NCBI GenBank assembly: GCA_038531315.1
Contig: JBCBBT010000003.1
Coordinates: 1-64,000, forward strand
Length of the DNA stretch: 64,000 nt
Source: JAJFFW01 sp038531315
GTDB taxonomy: Bacteria; Pseudomonadota; Alphaproteobacteria; Caulobacterales; Parvularculaceae
Direction: 5' to 3'
Of this stretch, positions 46,592 to 56,591 are shown piece by piece. The translations under genes were made by a program, and so were the position numbers. The notes beneath the pieces were generated by a model. The model saw only the letters and a list, made by a program, of their open reading frames with translations. It was not told the DNA's origin and made no database searches. Every line of letters begins with the position of its first letter. Positions within the stretch are counted from its first letter, which is position 1.

Positions 46592-46692
46592 CGGGGCCCG
46601 GTCATCTTTTGTTAACGCGGGCCGCGCGTTCAGCGTTTGTTGACCCTGTTTTGGGATATTGGGGCCGCACGCGACAGGAGAACGCAACGCAG

Positions 46693-47643
46693 ATGCCAGA
46701 GGGCGCCGCCAGTCAGATTACGGCCATTGCGGGCAAGGCGATTGACGCCGGCCTCAAAGCGACGCTGCGCCAGGCGGCGGCGCGCACCGGCGCGACATTT
46801 GATGTGCTCTACAAGATCGCCGAGCGCGAGAGCGCCTTTGACGCCGGCGCGAAAGCGGCGACATCGTCCGCAGCCGGTCTTTTTCAGTTTATCGAACAAA
46901 CCTGGTTTGCGATGGTGAAAAACCACGGCGCCAAACACGGGCTTGGAAACTTCGCCGCCGATATCGAGCGTGACGCGACCGGACGCTTTGCTGTCGCCGA
47001 CGCCGCGCGGCGCGCCCAAATTCTGGATTTGCGGTTTGACGCCGCGGCCGCCTCGTCGCTCGCGGGTGAGTTGGTCGCTGAAAACAAGGCCGCACTGGAG
47101 GCCAATCTCGGACGCGCCGCAACGCCGGGCGAGGTTTATGCGGCGCATTTCCTGGGCGTCGCCGGCGCGAAAAAGCTGGCGGCGGCCCCGCGCGATGCGC
47201 GCGCTGCTGATCTTTTGCCAGCGGCGGCGAAAGCCAATGCGCCGGTGTTTTACGACCGCGGCGTTCCGCGCTCGGTTGGCGCGCTGATCGAAAGCTTTGA
47301 GCGGTCCATGGGCGGCGTGCCTGGGGGCGGCGTGGCTCAGGGCCGTGTGCTTGAGGGCGGCGCCGCTGAAACACGCGCGCCGGCAACGCGCGCGCTGGCA
47401 ACGGCGGCTGGGACAGCGCGCGACCGCGTTGAAGCGCGGCCGCTCTTACAATCTGCGCTTCAATCCCAATCTGCGCCGCAACCCTTGACGCAGGCCGCAG
47501 CGGCGACATCGTCGCGGGCGGGCGAGCGCGGCGACGGTCAAAGACCGTTCGCCTCGATCACGCAGCGCCTTTCGGCCCGCGCCATTGAGGCGTTGCAAAC
47601 CCTCGATCCGACGGTGCTCCGCCGCGATCGCGAGACGCGTTAG
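46693..47643 (+). CDS. Lytic transglycosylase (SLT domain) protein
   Basis: About 316 residues from ATG 46693 (AGGAG 12 nt upstream). The N-terminal half is an SLT/goose-lysozyme-like domain with YKIAERESAFDAGAKAATSSAAGLFQFIEQTW, where E45 is the predicted catalytic acid. The C-terminal half is Ala/Arg/Gln-rich and probably disordered. No signal peptide is evident, as in phage endolysins or secreted-by-holin enzymes. The longer frame from 46588 overlaps thiO by ATGA and adds a non-homologous 35 residues. It may form a lysis-type pair with the holin-like gene upstream. Confidence 0.78.
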   Translation: MPEGAASQITAIAGKAIDAGLKATLRQAAARTGATFDVLYKIAERESAFDAGAKAATSSAAGLFQFIEQTWFAMVKNHGAKHGLGNFAADIERDATGRFAVADAARRAQILDLRFDAAAASSLAGELVAENKAALEANLGRAATPGEVYAAHFLGVAGAKKLAAAPRDARAADLLPAAAKANAPVFYDRGVPRSVGALIESFERSMGGVPGGGVAQGRVLEGGAAETRAPATRALATAAGTARDRVEARPLLQSALQSQSAPQPLTQAAAATSSRAGERGDGQRPFASITQRLSARAIEALQTLDPTVLRRDRETR

Positions 47644-47675
47644 CCACTATTAGTATTGAAACTGAGGAATGCCGC

Positions 47676-48533
47676 TCAGGACGCGACGCAGTCCGGCAGC
47701 GCAAGGCCTTCGGGCAGTTTTGTCGCGCTGTCGCCGCAGGCGCCGTAAAGCTGGTCTTCGGTCAGGCCTTGTGCGCCGGACAAGTCCGCGCCCGGCAGCT
47801 GCGCGCCGCGCAAATCTGCGCCCGCGAGGTTGGCGCCCGCAAAGACCGCCTTGCCGAGATTGGCGCTGTTGAACCGCGCGCCTGTCAGATCAACGCCGGA
47901 AAAGTCGACATTCCGGACGATGGCGCCGACAAACACCGCGCCGGGCGCATAGGCTTTTTCGATCCTGATATTGGAGAGCGTCGCGCCGGAAAATCTTGCA
48001 AAGGAAATATCGGCGCCGGAAAAATTCGCCCCTTCAAAATCGCTCGCCCGCGCAACGACTTTTTCCAGATCGGCGCCGGCAAAGATCGCCTTTTTGAATA
48101 TCGCCGCCGACAGATCCGCCTCCGACAAGCGCGCATTGGTGAAGTTGGCTTTCGGTCCTTGCGCGCCGACAAAGATTGCGCCGTCGAGGAGGGCGCCGGT
48201 GAACGTCGCCTCGGACACGGTCGACCCGGAGAACAATTCCTCCGCGTGCTTGCCGCCGGTGAAGTCTTTGCCCGCGTAGTCCTGACGCGCCATGCTGGGC
48301 GCCTCTTCCTGCTTGGTGAGCGAGGGCAGCTTGATGTCAACGCCGTCGAGCGTCTTCGCAAGGTCGGGCGCAATACGGTCGGCTTTGTTGAGGCTTTTGG
48401 AAATGTCCTTGCCCAGCTGTTCGATCGGTCCCGCCTTGCGCACGCCCGTCTGGCCTGCGCCGGCGACGAGTTCAGCGATGACGGTGAACACCATAATCAG
48501 AAACAGGATGATCAGCATTATCAGGCGAATCAT
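47676..48533 (-). CDS. Membrane-anchored pentapeptide-repeat protein
   Basis: A 285-residue protein with an N-terminal membrane helix (LIMLIILFLIMVFTVIAEL) and a long pentapeptide-repeat region, where A(D/N)LXX-type units repeat (e.g. ANFTNARLSEADLSAAIFKKAIFAGADL, then AVFAGANLAGADLRGAQLPGADL). Such repeats fold into a right-handed quadrilateral beta helix. Roles range from DNA-mimicry to scaffolding, and I cannot assign one. Two cysteines (CGDSAT and LPDCVAS) lie near the C-terminus. Confidence 0.85.
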   Translation of the reverse strand: MIRLIMLIILFLIMVFTVIAELVAGAGQTGVRKAGPIEQLGKDISKSLNKADRIAPDLAKTLDGVDIKLPSLTKQEEAPSMARQDYAGKDFTGGKHAEELFSGSTVSEATFTGALLDGAIFVGAQGPKANFTNARLSEADLSAAIFKKAIFAGADLEKVVARASDFEGANFSGADISFARFSGATLSNIRIEKAYAPGAVFVGAIVRNVDFSGVDLTGARFNSANLGKAVFAGANLAGADLRGAQLPGADLSGAQGLTEDQLYGACGDSATKLPEGLALPDCVAS

Positions 48534-48697
48534 GGGCTTCTCCCTCGGCGCAAGATTAGCGCAACGAAAATTCTGGCCGCATTGTTACAGCCAAGCCTCA
48601 AAGTTCGCTTAATGAGCGGTAAAGAATTTTATAATGCGCCGGGCGTAAAGCCTTGGGCGACCGGCTATTCGTTCGTTAACGGATGGTAACGCAGGTC

Positions 48698-51600
48698 CTA
48701 AGAACAGCCCGTCGAGGCGCCGCAACTGTCGCATCTGAGACAGGCGCCGTTGCGCACAAGGGTGAACTGTCCACAATCGGGACAGGCGTCGCCCTCATAG
48801 CCTTTGATCTTCGCCTGACGTTGCGCGCCGGCGGGGTCGGCGAGGCTGCCGCGCGGCGCCTTTTGATTGACCGCATCGGCAAGCTTGGCGATCTGCGCCT
48901 CGATGGCGGCCGGTTCATCGCCGCCGCTTGCGTCCGGCGCGTCGCCGTCGCTTTCGTCTTCAACGTCGATGTCTTCAAGCGCTTCTTCCGCGTCGCGCCG
49001 GCGCCGGTCAAAATCACCGCCGCGCAGGACAACCAGATTGTCGGACACGGTCGAGCGCGAAAAGCCTTTGGAGATCAGGCGCGCTGCGTCCTCGCGCACT
49101 TTCTCGCCCTCAACGCCGTGTCCGATCGCATCGACTGCGCTTTCGGCCGGATCGACATGCGCAAGATCGCTGCGGCCAAGATAGGAAATCGCCAGTTCGC
49201 GGAAAATGTAATCGAGGATCGACGTCGCATGTTTGATCTGGTCGTTGCCCTGGACGGGTCCCGACGGATCGAAGCGCGTGAACACATAGGCGTCGACAAA
49301 TTCCTCCAGCGGCACGCCATATTGCAGGCCGAGCGAAACGGCGATGGCGAAATTATTCATCAGACTGCGGAATGCCGCGCCTTCCTTGTGCATGTCGATA
49401 AAGACTTCACCGATCTCGCCGTCGTCGAATTCACCGGTGTGCAAATAGACTTTGTGACCGCCGACAATCGCTTTCTGGATATAGCCCTTGCGCCGGTCGG
49501 GCAGACGCCGGCGGCCCGGGGTGCGTTCAATGATGCGTTCGACAATTCGTTCCGCGACGATTTTCGATTTTTCCGTCATCGGCGCTTCGGCGAGCGCTGC
49601 ATCCATGGCGCTGTCTTCGACGTCGTCGATGTCCGGCGCGAGGAGGGCCGCGCTCAGCGGTTGCGACAATTTCGAGCCGTCCCGGTAAAGCGCGATCGCT
49701 TTCAGGCCGAGCCGCCAGGATTTCATATAGGCGCCGGCGCAATCGGCGATCGACGCATGCGACGGCATGTTGACCGTTTTCGAAATGGCGCCGGAAACGA
49801 AAGGTTGCGCCGCCGCCATCATCGTCAGATGCGCATCGACCGACAGCGCGCGCGATCCGATCCTGCCGCAGGGATTGGCGCAATCAAACACCGGCAAATG
49901 TTGGGTCTGCAGATGCGGCGCGCCCTCAAGCGTCATCGCCCCGCAGCAATAAAGGTTCGCCGTATGAATTTCCTCATCGGAAAACCCGATGTCGCGCAAC
50001 ACGCGATAGCCGGTCTGCGTCAGCTGTTCGTCTTCAAAGCCCAGAACATTGCGGCAGAAATCCTCGCCAAGCGCATGCGGCGTGAATGCGAAAGTGATGT
50101 CGAAAGCGGTTTTCAGTCGTTCTTCCAGCGCCTTGATATGGCGGCTTTCAAAGCCTTCGCCGCGCAAATCGTCGAGGCTGACGCCGGGCGCGTCTTCAAG
50201 GGTGCCGCGCCCGACGGCGTAGTCGGTGATGTCCTCGATCTGATCGGGCGAGTAGCCGAGCGCTTTCAGCGCGGAAGGCACGGCGCGGTTGATAATTTTA
50301 AAATGTCCGCCGCCGGCGAGTTTTTTGAATTTGACCAGCGCAAAGTCCGGCTCGATCCCCGTGGTGTCGCAATCCATGATCAGGCCGATGGTGCCGGTCG
50401 GCGCGATCGCGGAGACTTGCGCATTACGAAAGCCGTTAAGCGAGCCAAGCTCATAGGCCTCATTCCAGACAAGGCTCGCGCGGTCGGTCAATTCCTTCCA
50501 CGGACAATTGGCCCGGTCAAACCGCATCGGCTCTACGGCGAGATCTTCAAAATCGTCTGCGTCATCGGCGGCGAGGGCGGCGCGGCGATGATTGCGCAGG
50601 ACCCGCAACATCGGCGCGCGGTTTTCCTTGAAAAGCGCGAACGGCCCGGCGACGCCGGCCATTTCCGCCGAGGTGCGGTAGGCCGCGCCCGTCATCACCG
50701 ATGTGACCGCCGCACAAATGGCGCGCGCTTCATGACTGTCGTAGCCGATCCCCGCCGCCATCAGGAGCCCGCCGAGATTGGCGTAGCCAAGGCCGAGCGT
50801 TCGGTAATCAAAAGACCGCCGTGCGATTTCGGGCGAGGGGAATTGCGCCATCGCGACAGAGATCTCGAGCGTCACCGTCCACAAGCGGCAGGCGTGTTCA
50901 AAAGCATCGACGTCAAACCCGCCTTCTGCTTTTGCGAATTTAGCCAGGTTCAACGAGGCGAGATTGCACGCCGTGTCGTCGAGGAACATATATTCAGAGC
51001 ACGGATTGGAAGCCCTGATCTCGCCGCCCGCGGGGCAGGTGTGCCACGCATTGATCGTGTCGTGATATTGAAGCCCCGGATCGGCGCAGGCCCACGCCGT
51101 TTCGCAAATCGCGTCCCAAAGCTCGCGTGCGTTCACCGTTTTGACCGTCTCGCCGTCAAGGCGCGACGTCAGCGCCCACGGCGCTCCTTCGAGCGCCGCC
51201 TTCAGGAAGGCGTCCGTGACGCGCACCGAGTTATTGCCGTTCTGCGCAGATACGGTGCGGTAGCTTTCAGAATCCCAGTCGAGCGAATAGTCCGCAATAT
51301 CGATTTCCCTGAAGCCCTGGCGTGCGAATTCGATTGTGCGCTTGATCGCGGCGTCGGGCACGAACGCTTTCTGCGCCCCGCGGACAGCCGCTTTCAGGGC
51401 GTCGTTTTTCTTCGGGTCAAGGCGGTCGTCGCCTTCCTGCGCCCAGCAGGCGGTGAGCACCTTGGGCAAATGCGCGCCCATGGCGCGCGCGCCCGCAACG
51501 AGGGCTGCAACTTTTTCCTCTTCGACCGCTTTCCACCGCACGAAGTCTTCAATGTCCGGATGATCGGCGTCGACAATGACCATCTTGGCCGCGCGGCGCG

Positions 51601-52420
51601 TCGTGCCGCCCGATTTCACGGCGCCGGCGGCGCTGTCGCCGACCTTCAAAAAGCTGATCAATCCGGAACTTTTGCCGCCGCCCGACAGGCGCTCATCGGC
51701 GCCCCGGATGGAGGAGAAATTAGTTCCCGAACCGGAGCCGTATTTGAAAAGCAACGCCTCGCGTCGCCACAGATCCATAATGCCGCCGTCGCCGACAAGC
51801 GTGTCGTCTACGGATTGAATGAAACAGGCGTGTGGTTGCGGACGCTCATATGCGTTGTCGGACGCGGTTACCCCGCCGGTGTCCGGTTCAACGAAGTAAT
51901 GCCCCTGTCCGACGCCCTCAATGCCGTAGGCCCAGTAAAGGCCGGTGTTGAACCATTGCGGCGAATTTGGCGCCCCGATCTGGCGCGCCAACATGAACTG
52001 CATTTCGTCCATGTATGTCTGCGCCGCGGCTTCATTGTCGAAATAGCCGCTCTTCCAGCCCCAATAGGTCCAGGCGCCGGCGAGGCGATGAAACACCTGG
52101 CGGGCGCTGGTTTCGGCGCCGGAGCGCTCCTCGGCCGGCATTTTGGCGAGCGCCGCGACATCGGGCATCGAGCGCTGGAGAAACGCCGGCACGCCCTTTT
52201 CCGCGACCCGTTTGGTTTTGGCGGGCACGCCCGTCTTGCGCAGATATTTTTGCGCCAGAATATCGACCGCCGTCTGGCTCCAGGCGCGCGGCGCTTCGAT
52301 ATCCTTGGCCTCGAAGATCGCCGCGCCGTCAAGGCTGCGGATTTCGCTGTCCGCGCGTTTGAACCGGATCGCATCGAGCGGCGCTCCGGGCGTTTTTGTG
52401 TATCGGCGGTCAATCCGCAT
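48698..52420 (-). CDS. nrdJ: Adenosylcobalamin-dependent (class II) ribonucleotide reductase
   Basis: A 1240-residue class II enzyme that makes deoxyribonucleotides with vitamin B12 and does not need oxygen. The active-site block [16 protein letters not shown] holds N472, C474 and E476; the first redox Cys is C199 (PHACFIQS); and [26 protein letters not shown] is the typical substrate-phosphate loop. A C-terminal zinc-ribbon ([22 protein letters not shown]) carries the redox-relay cysteines. No separate class I genes are seen here. The antisense strand is open for almost 4.4 kb, which is a codon-bias artefact. Confidence 0.97.
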   Translation of the reverse strand: MRIDRRYTKTPGAPLDAIRFKRADSEIRSLDGAAIFEAKDIEAPRAWSQTAVDILAQKYLRKTGVPAKTKRVAEKGVPAFLQRSMPDVAALAKMPAEERSGAETSARQVFHRLAGAWTYWGWKSGYFDNEAAAQTYMDEMQFMLARQIGAPNSPQWFNTGLYWAYGIEGVGQGHYFVEPDTGGVTASDNAYERPQPHACFIQSVDDTLVGDGGIMDLWRREALLFKYGSGSGTNFSSIRGADERLSGGGKSSGLISFLKVGDSAAGAVKSGGTTRRAAKMVIVDADHPDIEDFVRWKAVEEEKVAALVAGARAMGAHLPKVLTACWAQEGDDRLDPKKNDALKAAVRGAQKAFVPDAAIKRTIEFARQGFREIDIADYSLDWDSESYRTVSAQNGNNSVRVTDAFLKAALEGAPWALTSRLDGETVKTVNARELWDAICETAWACADPGLQYHDTINAWHTCPAGGEIRASNPCSEYMFLDDTACNLASLNLAKFAKAEGGFDVDAFEHACRLWTVTLEISVAMAQFPSPEIARRSFDYRTLGLGYANLGGLLMAAGIGYDSHEARAICAAVTSVMTGAAYRTSAEMAGVAGPFALFKENRAPMLRVLRNHRRAALAADDADDFEDLAVEPMRFDRANCPWKELTDRASLVWNEAYELGSLNGFRNAQVSAIAPTGTIGLIMDCDTTGIEPDFALVKFKKLAGGGHFKIINRAVPSALKALGYSPDQIEDITDYAVGRGTLEDAPGVSLDDLRGEGFESRHIKALEERLKTAFDITFAFTPHALGEDFCRNVLGFEDEQLTQTGYRVLRDIGFSDEEIHTANLYCCGAMTLEGAPHLQTQHLPVFDCANPCGRIGSRALSVDAHLTMMAAAQPFVSGAISKTVNMPSHASIADCAGAYMKSWRLGLKAIALYRDGSKLSQPLSAALLAPDIDDVEDSAMDAALAEAPMTEKSKIVAERIVERIIERTPGRRRLPDRRKGYIQKAIVGGHKVYLHTGEFDDGEIGEVFIDMHKEGAAFRSLMNNFAIAVSLGLQYGVPLEEFVDAYVFTRFDPSGPVQGNDQIKHATSILDYIFRELAISYLGRSDLAHVDPAESAVDAIGHGVEGEKVREDAARLISKGFSRSTVSDNLVVLRGGDFDRRRRDAEEALEDIDVEDESDGDAPDASGGDEPAAIEAQIAKLADAVNQKAPRGSLADPAGAQRQAKIKGYEGDACPDCGQFTLVRNGACLRCDSCGASTGCS

Positions 52421-52632
52421 AACGTGTCAAAAACCTTCGAATACGTCGTGGAATGTGGGTTGATTTTCGCTTGGCGAGCGCCGCGAATCGCCCTGCGCCA
52501 ATATAATCTCCATAGCGCTCATTCTCAATGTTTGCGGGCCGTGTCCAGCCGCCCCGAAAGGCGCCGGAAAACCACGAAATCGCCAGCCAAATCGCGGAAA
52601 AGCGCGGCAGATCCGGGCTATGGACGCAAAAG

Positions 52633-52661
52633 CCGGTCGGCGCCATATTCCAGCCGACCGG
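52633..52661. promoter_or_regulatory. Inverted repeat CCGGTCGG-N13-CCGACCGG
   Basis: A perfect 8-bp inverted repeat, with a 13-bp spacer, in the 288-bp gap between nrdJ and the NDUFA12 gene, 47 bp before the latter's ATG. It could be an operator or a leader hairpin. No T-run follows. Confidence 0.45.
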
Positions 52662-52708
52662 GCGTGATACCGCGCCTGGCGATAAAACCGACGGTCGAAA
52701 GAGTAGAA

Positions 52709-53110
52709 ATGTTTGAGCGTATCTTCACCTGGTGGAACGGCGCGACGATGGGAACCGCCTTTACGTTGTTCCGGCGCAGCGCACGGCTTGTCGGCAAGGA
52801 CGAGCAGGGCAACCGTTATTACGAGGAAGCCAATCCGTCGGGCGCGATGGGCCGCTCGCGCCGCTGGGTCGTTTATCACGGTGTCGCCGAAGCCTCGCGG
52901 GTGCCGCCGGACTGGCATGGCTGGCTCCACCATACCTTCGATCAGCCGCCCACCGAAGCGCCGCTGCGCCGTCAGGTCTGGGAGAAGGACCACCTGCCCA
53001 ACATGACCGGCACGCCGCTCGCCTATCACCCCGCCGGCAGCCTTGTGCGCCCCGATGGCGATGATACGATTTCAAAGGGCTACGAGGCCTGGAGCCCGGA
53101 GGACGCCTGA
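52709..53110 (+). CDS. NADH:ubiquinone oxidoreductase accessory subunit, NDUFA12 type
   Basis: A 133-residue cytoplasmic accessory protein of complex I, characteristic of alphaproteobacteria and mitochondria. Blocks RSARLVGKDEQGNRYYEEANPSG, RRWVVYHGVAEASRVPPDWHGWLHHTFDQPP and KDHLPNMTGTPLAYHPAGS are family-typical. A long upstream read-through is antisense to nrdJ and is not part of the gene. It starts the trio NDUFA12-MlaD-DUF2155. Confidence 0.95.
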   Translation: MFERIFTWWNGATMGTAFTLFRRSARLVGKDEQGNRYYEEANPSGAMGRSRRWVVYHGVAEASRVPPDWHGWLHHTFDQPPTEAPLRRQVWEKDHLPNMTGTPLAYHPAGSLVRPDGDDTISKGYEAWSPEDA

Positions 53111-53170
53111 CGCCTTGCCACCTGCTGGGCCGGGCCGCTGACGCCCCCAGAACGCATGAGGAAGCTCACC

Positions 53171-53689
53171 ATGTCGCGCGCCGGATTTTTCGAGACCATC
53201 ATCGGAGTTCTTGTGGTCGCTCTTGCGGCTGCGTTTCTGGCTTACGCCTACAATGTCAGCGGGCGCGATATTGAGCGCGGCGCTTACGAATTGTCCGCCG
53301 TGTTCGGCCGCGTCGACGGGATCGCCGCCGGCTCCGAAGTGCGGATGGCCGGCGTCAAGATTGGCGCCGTCCGCGAAAGCGCGCTTAACACGAAGACGTT
53401 CGAGGCGACCGTGAAGATGGCGATCGCCGACGGCATTCCCGTTCCGGAAGATTCAATCGCCAAAATTGTCTCCGACGGCGTGCTTGGCGGGGCCCATGTC
53501 TCAATTGAGCCCGGCGCGGCCGAAGAGCTTTTGGTCGCCGGCGATGCGATCACCATCACCCGCGGCTCGGTCGATCTTCTCGGCCTCGCGGTTCAGGCCT
53601 TCACGTCGAACGTCGCTGCGGATGAAGACAGCGATGCGGCAGGCGAAGACGACGATGCGGCGGGTGAAGACCCGCTTGGAGATTTATAA
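53171..53689 (+). CDS. Second, short MlaD-type (MCE) protein
   Basis: A 172-residue bitopic MCE protein. A membrane helix (FFETIIGVLVVALAAAFLAYAY) is followed by VSGRDIERGAYELSAVFGRVDGIAAGSEVRMAGVKIGAVRE and an MCE core with ISDGVLGGAHVSIEPG-like sequence. The C-terminus is a short acidic tail. ATG 53171 has GAGGAAG just upstream; ATG 53156 is the alternative. No permease or ATPase is adjacent, unlike the mlaEFD operon at 36-39 kb, so it may use partners elsewhere, or serve a role tied to its neighbours. It overlaps the next gene by one base. Confidence 0.88.
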   Translation: MSRAGFFETIIGVLVVALAAAFLAYAYNVSGRDIERGAYELSAVFGRVDGIAAGSEVRMAGVKIGAVRESALNTKTFEATVKMAIADGIPVPEDSIAKIVSDGVLGGAHVSIEPGAAEELLVAGDAITITRGSVDLLGLAVQAFTSNVAADEDSDAAGEDDDAAGEDPLGDL

Positions 53690-54402
53690 TGGCGCAGAGA
53701 TTTTTGCGAACAGGACATTCTTGGCGAATAGGACAATCTTGGCGAACGGGACAATGGGCCGGCGCCGCTGCAGCGATTTTTACGGCGGCTCATGTGTCTG
53801 CGGCGGCGGCGCAACAATTGCAGCCCGTCGCTGTCCAGCGCTCGGCGCCGGATGATGAGCTGGCCGACCTGTCGCGCCGCGCCGATGATCCGTTTGCGGA
53901 CATTGAAGCCCAGAAAGACCGCACGCCGGTCTCGGTCACGTTGCGTGCGCTCAATAAAACCACTGCGCGCTATACCGACATTGAAGCGCCGATCGAGGAG
54001 GTCGCTGTCTTCGGCCGTCTTGAGATTGTGCCGCGCTACTGCGACACGCGCCCGCCGGAAGAGTTTCCGGAGACGACGGCGTTTTTGCAGATTTTCGATC
54101 TCGGTATTGGCGATGAGGGGAGCGCCGACGCAAACGCGGCCGATGACGCCGGCGACGTCACGACGCTGGTAGATAATCCTGATGCGGATGAATTAGAGGA
54201 TGCGGCGCCCGCCAGCGAGGCGGCCGACGCTCCGAGTGCTGCGGGTGAGGACGCCGCCGCGGCGGACGTTGCGGCGCTTTCTGACGGCGAGATGATTTTC
54301 TCCGGCTGGATGTTTGCTTCAACGCCGGCTTTGAATGGCCTTGAGCACCCGGTTTATGATGTCTGGGTGATCGATTGCAAAACGGTTGTCGCCGCCAATT
54401 GA
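53689..54402 (+). CDS. DUF2155 domain secreted protein
   Basis: A 237-residue protein with a signal-like N-terminus (WAGAAAAIFTAAHVSAAAAQ) preceded by a repeated TGxSWR(I/T)GQ stretch. The C-terminal half has the DUF2155 blocks ARYTDIEAPIEEVAVFGRLEIVPRYCDTRPPEEFPETTAFLQIFD and MIFSGWMFASTPALNGLEHPVYDVWVIDCKT, containing two conserved cysteines. An Ala/Asp-rich insertion (DANAADDAGDVTTLVDN...) splits the domain. Function unknown. It follows MlaD in the usual alphaproteobacterial order. The 3' end overlaps the convergent aat gene by 49 bp. Confidence 0.85.
   Translation: MAQRFLRTGHSWRIGQSWRTGQWAGAAAAIFTAAHVSAAAAQQLQPVAVQRSAPDDELADLSRRADDPFADIEAQKDRTPVSVTLRALNKTTARYTDIEAPIEEVAVFGRLEIVPRYCDTRPPEEFPETTAFLQIFDLGIGDEGSADANAADDAGDVTTLVDNPDADELEDAAPASEAADAPSAAGEDAAAADVAALSDGEMIFSGWMFASTPALNGLEHPVYDVWVIDCKTVVAAN
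53706..53759 (+). repeat. 18-bp coding tandem repeat, three copies
   Basis: Three adjacent 18-bp units, starting GCGAACAGGACATTCTTG, GCGAATAGGACAATCTTG and GCGAACGGGACAATGGGC, encode the repeated TG(H/Q)SWR motif before the signal peptide of the DUF2155 protein. Frame is preserved, so copy number can change without breaking the gene. Confidence 0.8.
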
Positions 54403-55019
54403 GCCGGGGCCGCTGAGAAGTCGCCCTTTTCACCTAAATGCTCCCGTAACAGGTCCTGGTAGCGCGCATCCGGGATTTCGATGACGCCAAATTGGGCGAG
54501 GTGTTCGGTAAAGAACTGCGTGTCGAGCACACTGAAGCCGCCGATCTTCAGGCGCGCGATTAAGTGCGCCATGGCGATTTTGCTGGCGTCAGTGCGGCGC
54601 GAAAACATGCTCTCGCCACAGAAGATCCCGCCGATGGCGACGCCGTAAAGCCCGCCGATCAGAGCGCCGCCCTCATAGCACTCAACCGAATGGGCGACCC
54701 CCAAGGCGTGAAGCTCGGTATACGCCTCAATAATCTGATCGTTGATCCAGGTCTCATGACGCCCGGGGCTCTCCGCCGCGCATGCCGCGATGACGTCGCT
54801 AAAGGCTGTGTCGATGCGGACGTCGAACGGCGCCTTGGCGATGGTGCGGCGAAGCCGTCGCGGCGCCCGCGCCTCGGCGAGAATTAAAACGCCCCGTTCA
54901 TCGGGCAAAACCCACATGGCGTGCGGGTCATGGCGATGTTGCGCCATCGGGAAATAGCCGAGCGCGTAGGCCTTCAGCAATTCTTCCGGCGAAATCGAAT
55001 GAGCGCTGTCGCGGGCCAT
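54354..55019 (-). CDS. aat: Leucyl/phenylalanyl-tRNA-protein transferase
   Basis: Adds Leu or Phe to proteins with N-terminal Lys or Arg, marking them for ClpAP degradation. The 221 residues begin ISPEELLKAYALGYFPMAQ and include WVLPDERGVLILAEARAPRRLRRTI, HSVECYEGGALIGGLYGVAIGGIFCGESMFSRRTDASKIAM and GFSVLDTQFFTEHLAQFG, which are strong family blocks. The gene belongs with the accC-accB-aroQ neighbourhood. The 3' end overlaps DUF2155 by 49 bp convergently. Confidence 0.96.
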   Translation of the reverse strand: MARDSAHSISPEELLKAYALGYFPMAQHRHDPHAMWVLPDERGVLILAEARAPRRLRRTIAKAPFDVRIDTAFSDVIAACAAESPGRHETWINDQIIEAYTELHALGVAHSVECYEGGALIGGLYGVAIGGIFCGESMFSRRTDASKIAMAHLIARLKIGGFSVLDTQFFTEHLAQFGVIEIPDARYQDLLREHLGEKGDFSAAPAQLAATTVLQSITQTS

Positions 55020-55052
55020 AACGCTAATATCGGTGATGTCGCCCGCCGCTGC

Positions 55053-55104
55053 AAGCCAACGCAGTAAGCCAACGTAGTAAGGTAACGCTGCAAGCGAACA
55101 CAGC
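55053..55104 (+). repeat. 13-bp tandem repeat, four copies, between accC and aat
   Basis: Adjacent units AAGCCAACGCAGT, AAGCCAACGTAGT, AAGGTAACGCTGC and AAGCGAACACAGC share an AAG..AAC core. They lie 34-85 bp upstream of the aat start. The 13-bp period does not match a single helical turn. Iteron-like in form, though nothing else suggests an origin. Confidence 0.65.
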
Positions 55105-55168
55105 GCCCGGCTTGCCTGGCGCGATGCGGCGTTAAGACGGCCTGACGCGCCGTCCCGCCGTCAAGCCA

Positions 55169-56512
55169 TCACGCCGATTGCGCGAGCCATTCTTCGAGCC
55201 AGTGAATATGATAATCGCCGGACTGGAAATCGGGCTCTTCGATCAGATCGATAAACAGCGGGATTGTCGTGTCGACGCCGGATAACGCCATTTCGCTGAG
55301 CGAGCGCCGCAGCCGCGCGATGCAATGGTCGCGGTCATCGCCGAAGACGATCAGCTTGCCGATCATTGAATCGTAATAGGGCGGAATGCGATAGCCCGTA
55401 TATATCGCGCTGTCGAAGCGCACGCCCGGCCCGCCCGGCGCATGGAAATAGTCAATTTCGCCGGGGGACGGACGAAACGTCATCGGGTCTTCGGCGTTAA
55501 TCCGGCACTCGATCGCATGGCCCTTGAACGTAACGTCTTCCTGCTTGATGCTGAGCGGCTTGCCGGAGGCGACGCGGATCTGTTCGCGCACGAGGTCAAA
55601 GCGCGTTATTTGCTCGGTGATTGGATGTTCAACCTGCAGGCGGGTGTTCATCTCAATGAAGAAAAACTGTCCGTTCTCGTACAGAAATTCGATGGTGCCG
55701 GCGCCGAGATAGCCGAGCCTGGCGACGGCGGAGCGGGCGATTTCGCCGATCTCTGCGCGCTCTTCCGGCGTCAGCGCCGGCGACAATGCCTCCTCCAGCA
55801 CTTTCTGGTGACGGCGCTGCAAGGAGCAATCGCGCTCTCCAAGCTGGACCACATTGCCGTGACTGTCGGCGATAATCTGAATCTCGATATGGCGCGGCTT
55901 TGTGAGATACTTTTCCATATAGACGGTGTCGTCGCCGAAGGCGGCCGCCGATTCGGCGCGCGCTGTGTTCCACGCCTCGCTCAGCGCATCGGCGTTCGCC
56001 GCGACTTTCATGCCGCGCCCGCCGCCGCCGGACGCCGCCTTAATCAGCACCGGGTAGCCGATTTCGTCCGCCGCCGCGTTTGCCGCTTCGACCGTATCAA
56101 GGCCGCCATTGGACCCCGGCACCAGTGGAATGCCGACATTGCCGACGGTGTCCTTGGCGGTGATCTTGTCGCCCATCACCCTGATATGGTCCGCATCGGG
56201 ACCGATGAAAGTGATGTTGTGAGCTTTGACGATTTCCGCAAAGCGCGCATTTTCCGACAAAAACCCGTAGCCCGGATGGATCGCGTCCGCGCCGGTGATC
56301 TCAGCCGCCGAGATGATCGCCGGAATGTTGAGATAGCTGTCCTTGGGCGGGGGCGGACCGATACAGACGCTTTCATCGGCGAGGCGGACATGGAGCGCAT
56401 TGGCGTCGGCCGTCGAGTGGATGGCGACCGTCGCAATGCCGAGTTCCTTGCACGCCCGGTGAATGCGCAATGCGATTTCACCCCGGTTAGCGATCAGAAC
56501 TTTTTCAAACAT
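55169..56512 (-). CDS. accC: Acetyl-CoA carboxylase, biotin carboxylase subunit
   Basis: A 447-residue ATP-grasp enzyme that carboxylates biotin on AccB, the first step of fatty-acid synthesis. The glycine-rich loop [14 protein letters not shown], the [19 protein letters not shown] block, [34 protein letters not shown] and RINAEDP are all present. It is downstream of accB on the same strand, with 79 bp between them. The start [17 protein letters not shown] is standard. Confidence 0.98.
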   Translation of the reverse strand: MFEKVLIANRGEIALRIHRACKELGIATVAIHSTADANALHVRLADESVCIGPPPPKDSYLNIPAIISAAEITGADAIHPGYGFLSENARFAEIVKAHNITFIGPDADHIRVMGDKITAKDTVGNVGIPLVPGSNGGLDTVEAANAAADEIGYPVLIKAASGGGGRGMKVAANADALSEAWNTARAESAAAFGDDTVYMEKYLTKPRHIEIQIIADSHGNVVQLGERDCSLQRRHQKVLEEALSPALTPEERAEIGEIARSAVARLGYLGAGTIEFLYENGQFFFIEMNTRLQVEHPITEQITRFDLVREQIRVASGKPLSIKQEDVTFKGHAIECRINAEDPMTFRPSPGEIDYFHAPGGPGVRFDSAIYTGYRIPPYYDSMIGKLIVFGDDRDHCIARLRRSLSEMALSGVDTTIPLFIDLIEEPDFQSGDYHIHWLEEWLAQSA

Positions 56513-56591
56513 GGCGACCTGAATTGCTTGTCTGGAAACTCTTCCGTTTACGAACGGCGCGCGGCGGGCCCTGTCGTCGCCCGCGCGGCAT

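Noticed and set aside
52421..52708. Possible cobalamin riboswitch upstream of nrdJ
   Set aside because: No B12-box-like sequence was seen; the class II enzyme uses B12 but that does not imply a riboswitch.
48683..53110. A 1475-codon open frame on the plus strand opposite nrdJ
   Set aside because: The antisense of a GC-rich gene often lacks stops; the translation has no recognisable domains except at its last 133 residues, which are the real NDUFA12 gene.
55053..55104. Tandem units considered as a plasmid-type replication iteron set
   Set aside because: No replication protein, AT-rich segment or DnaA box nearby; neighbours are housekeeping genes.
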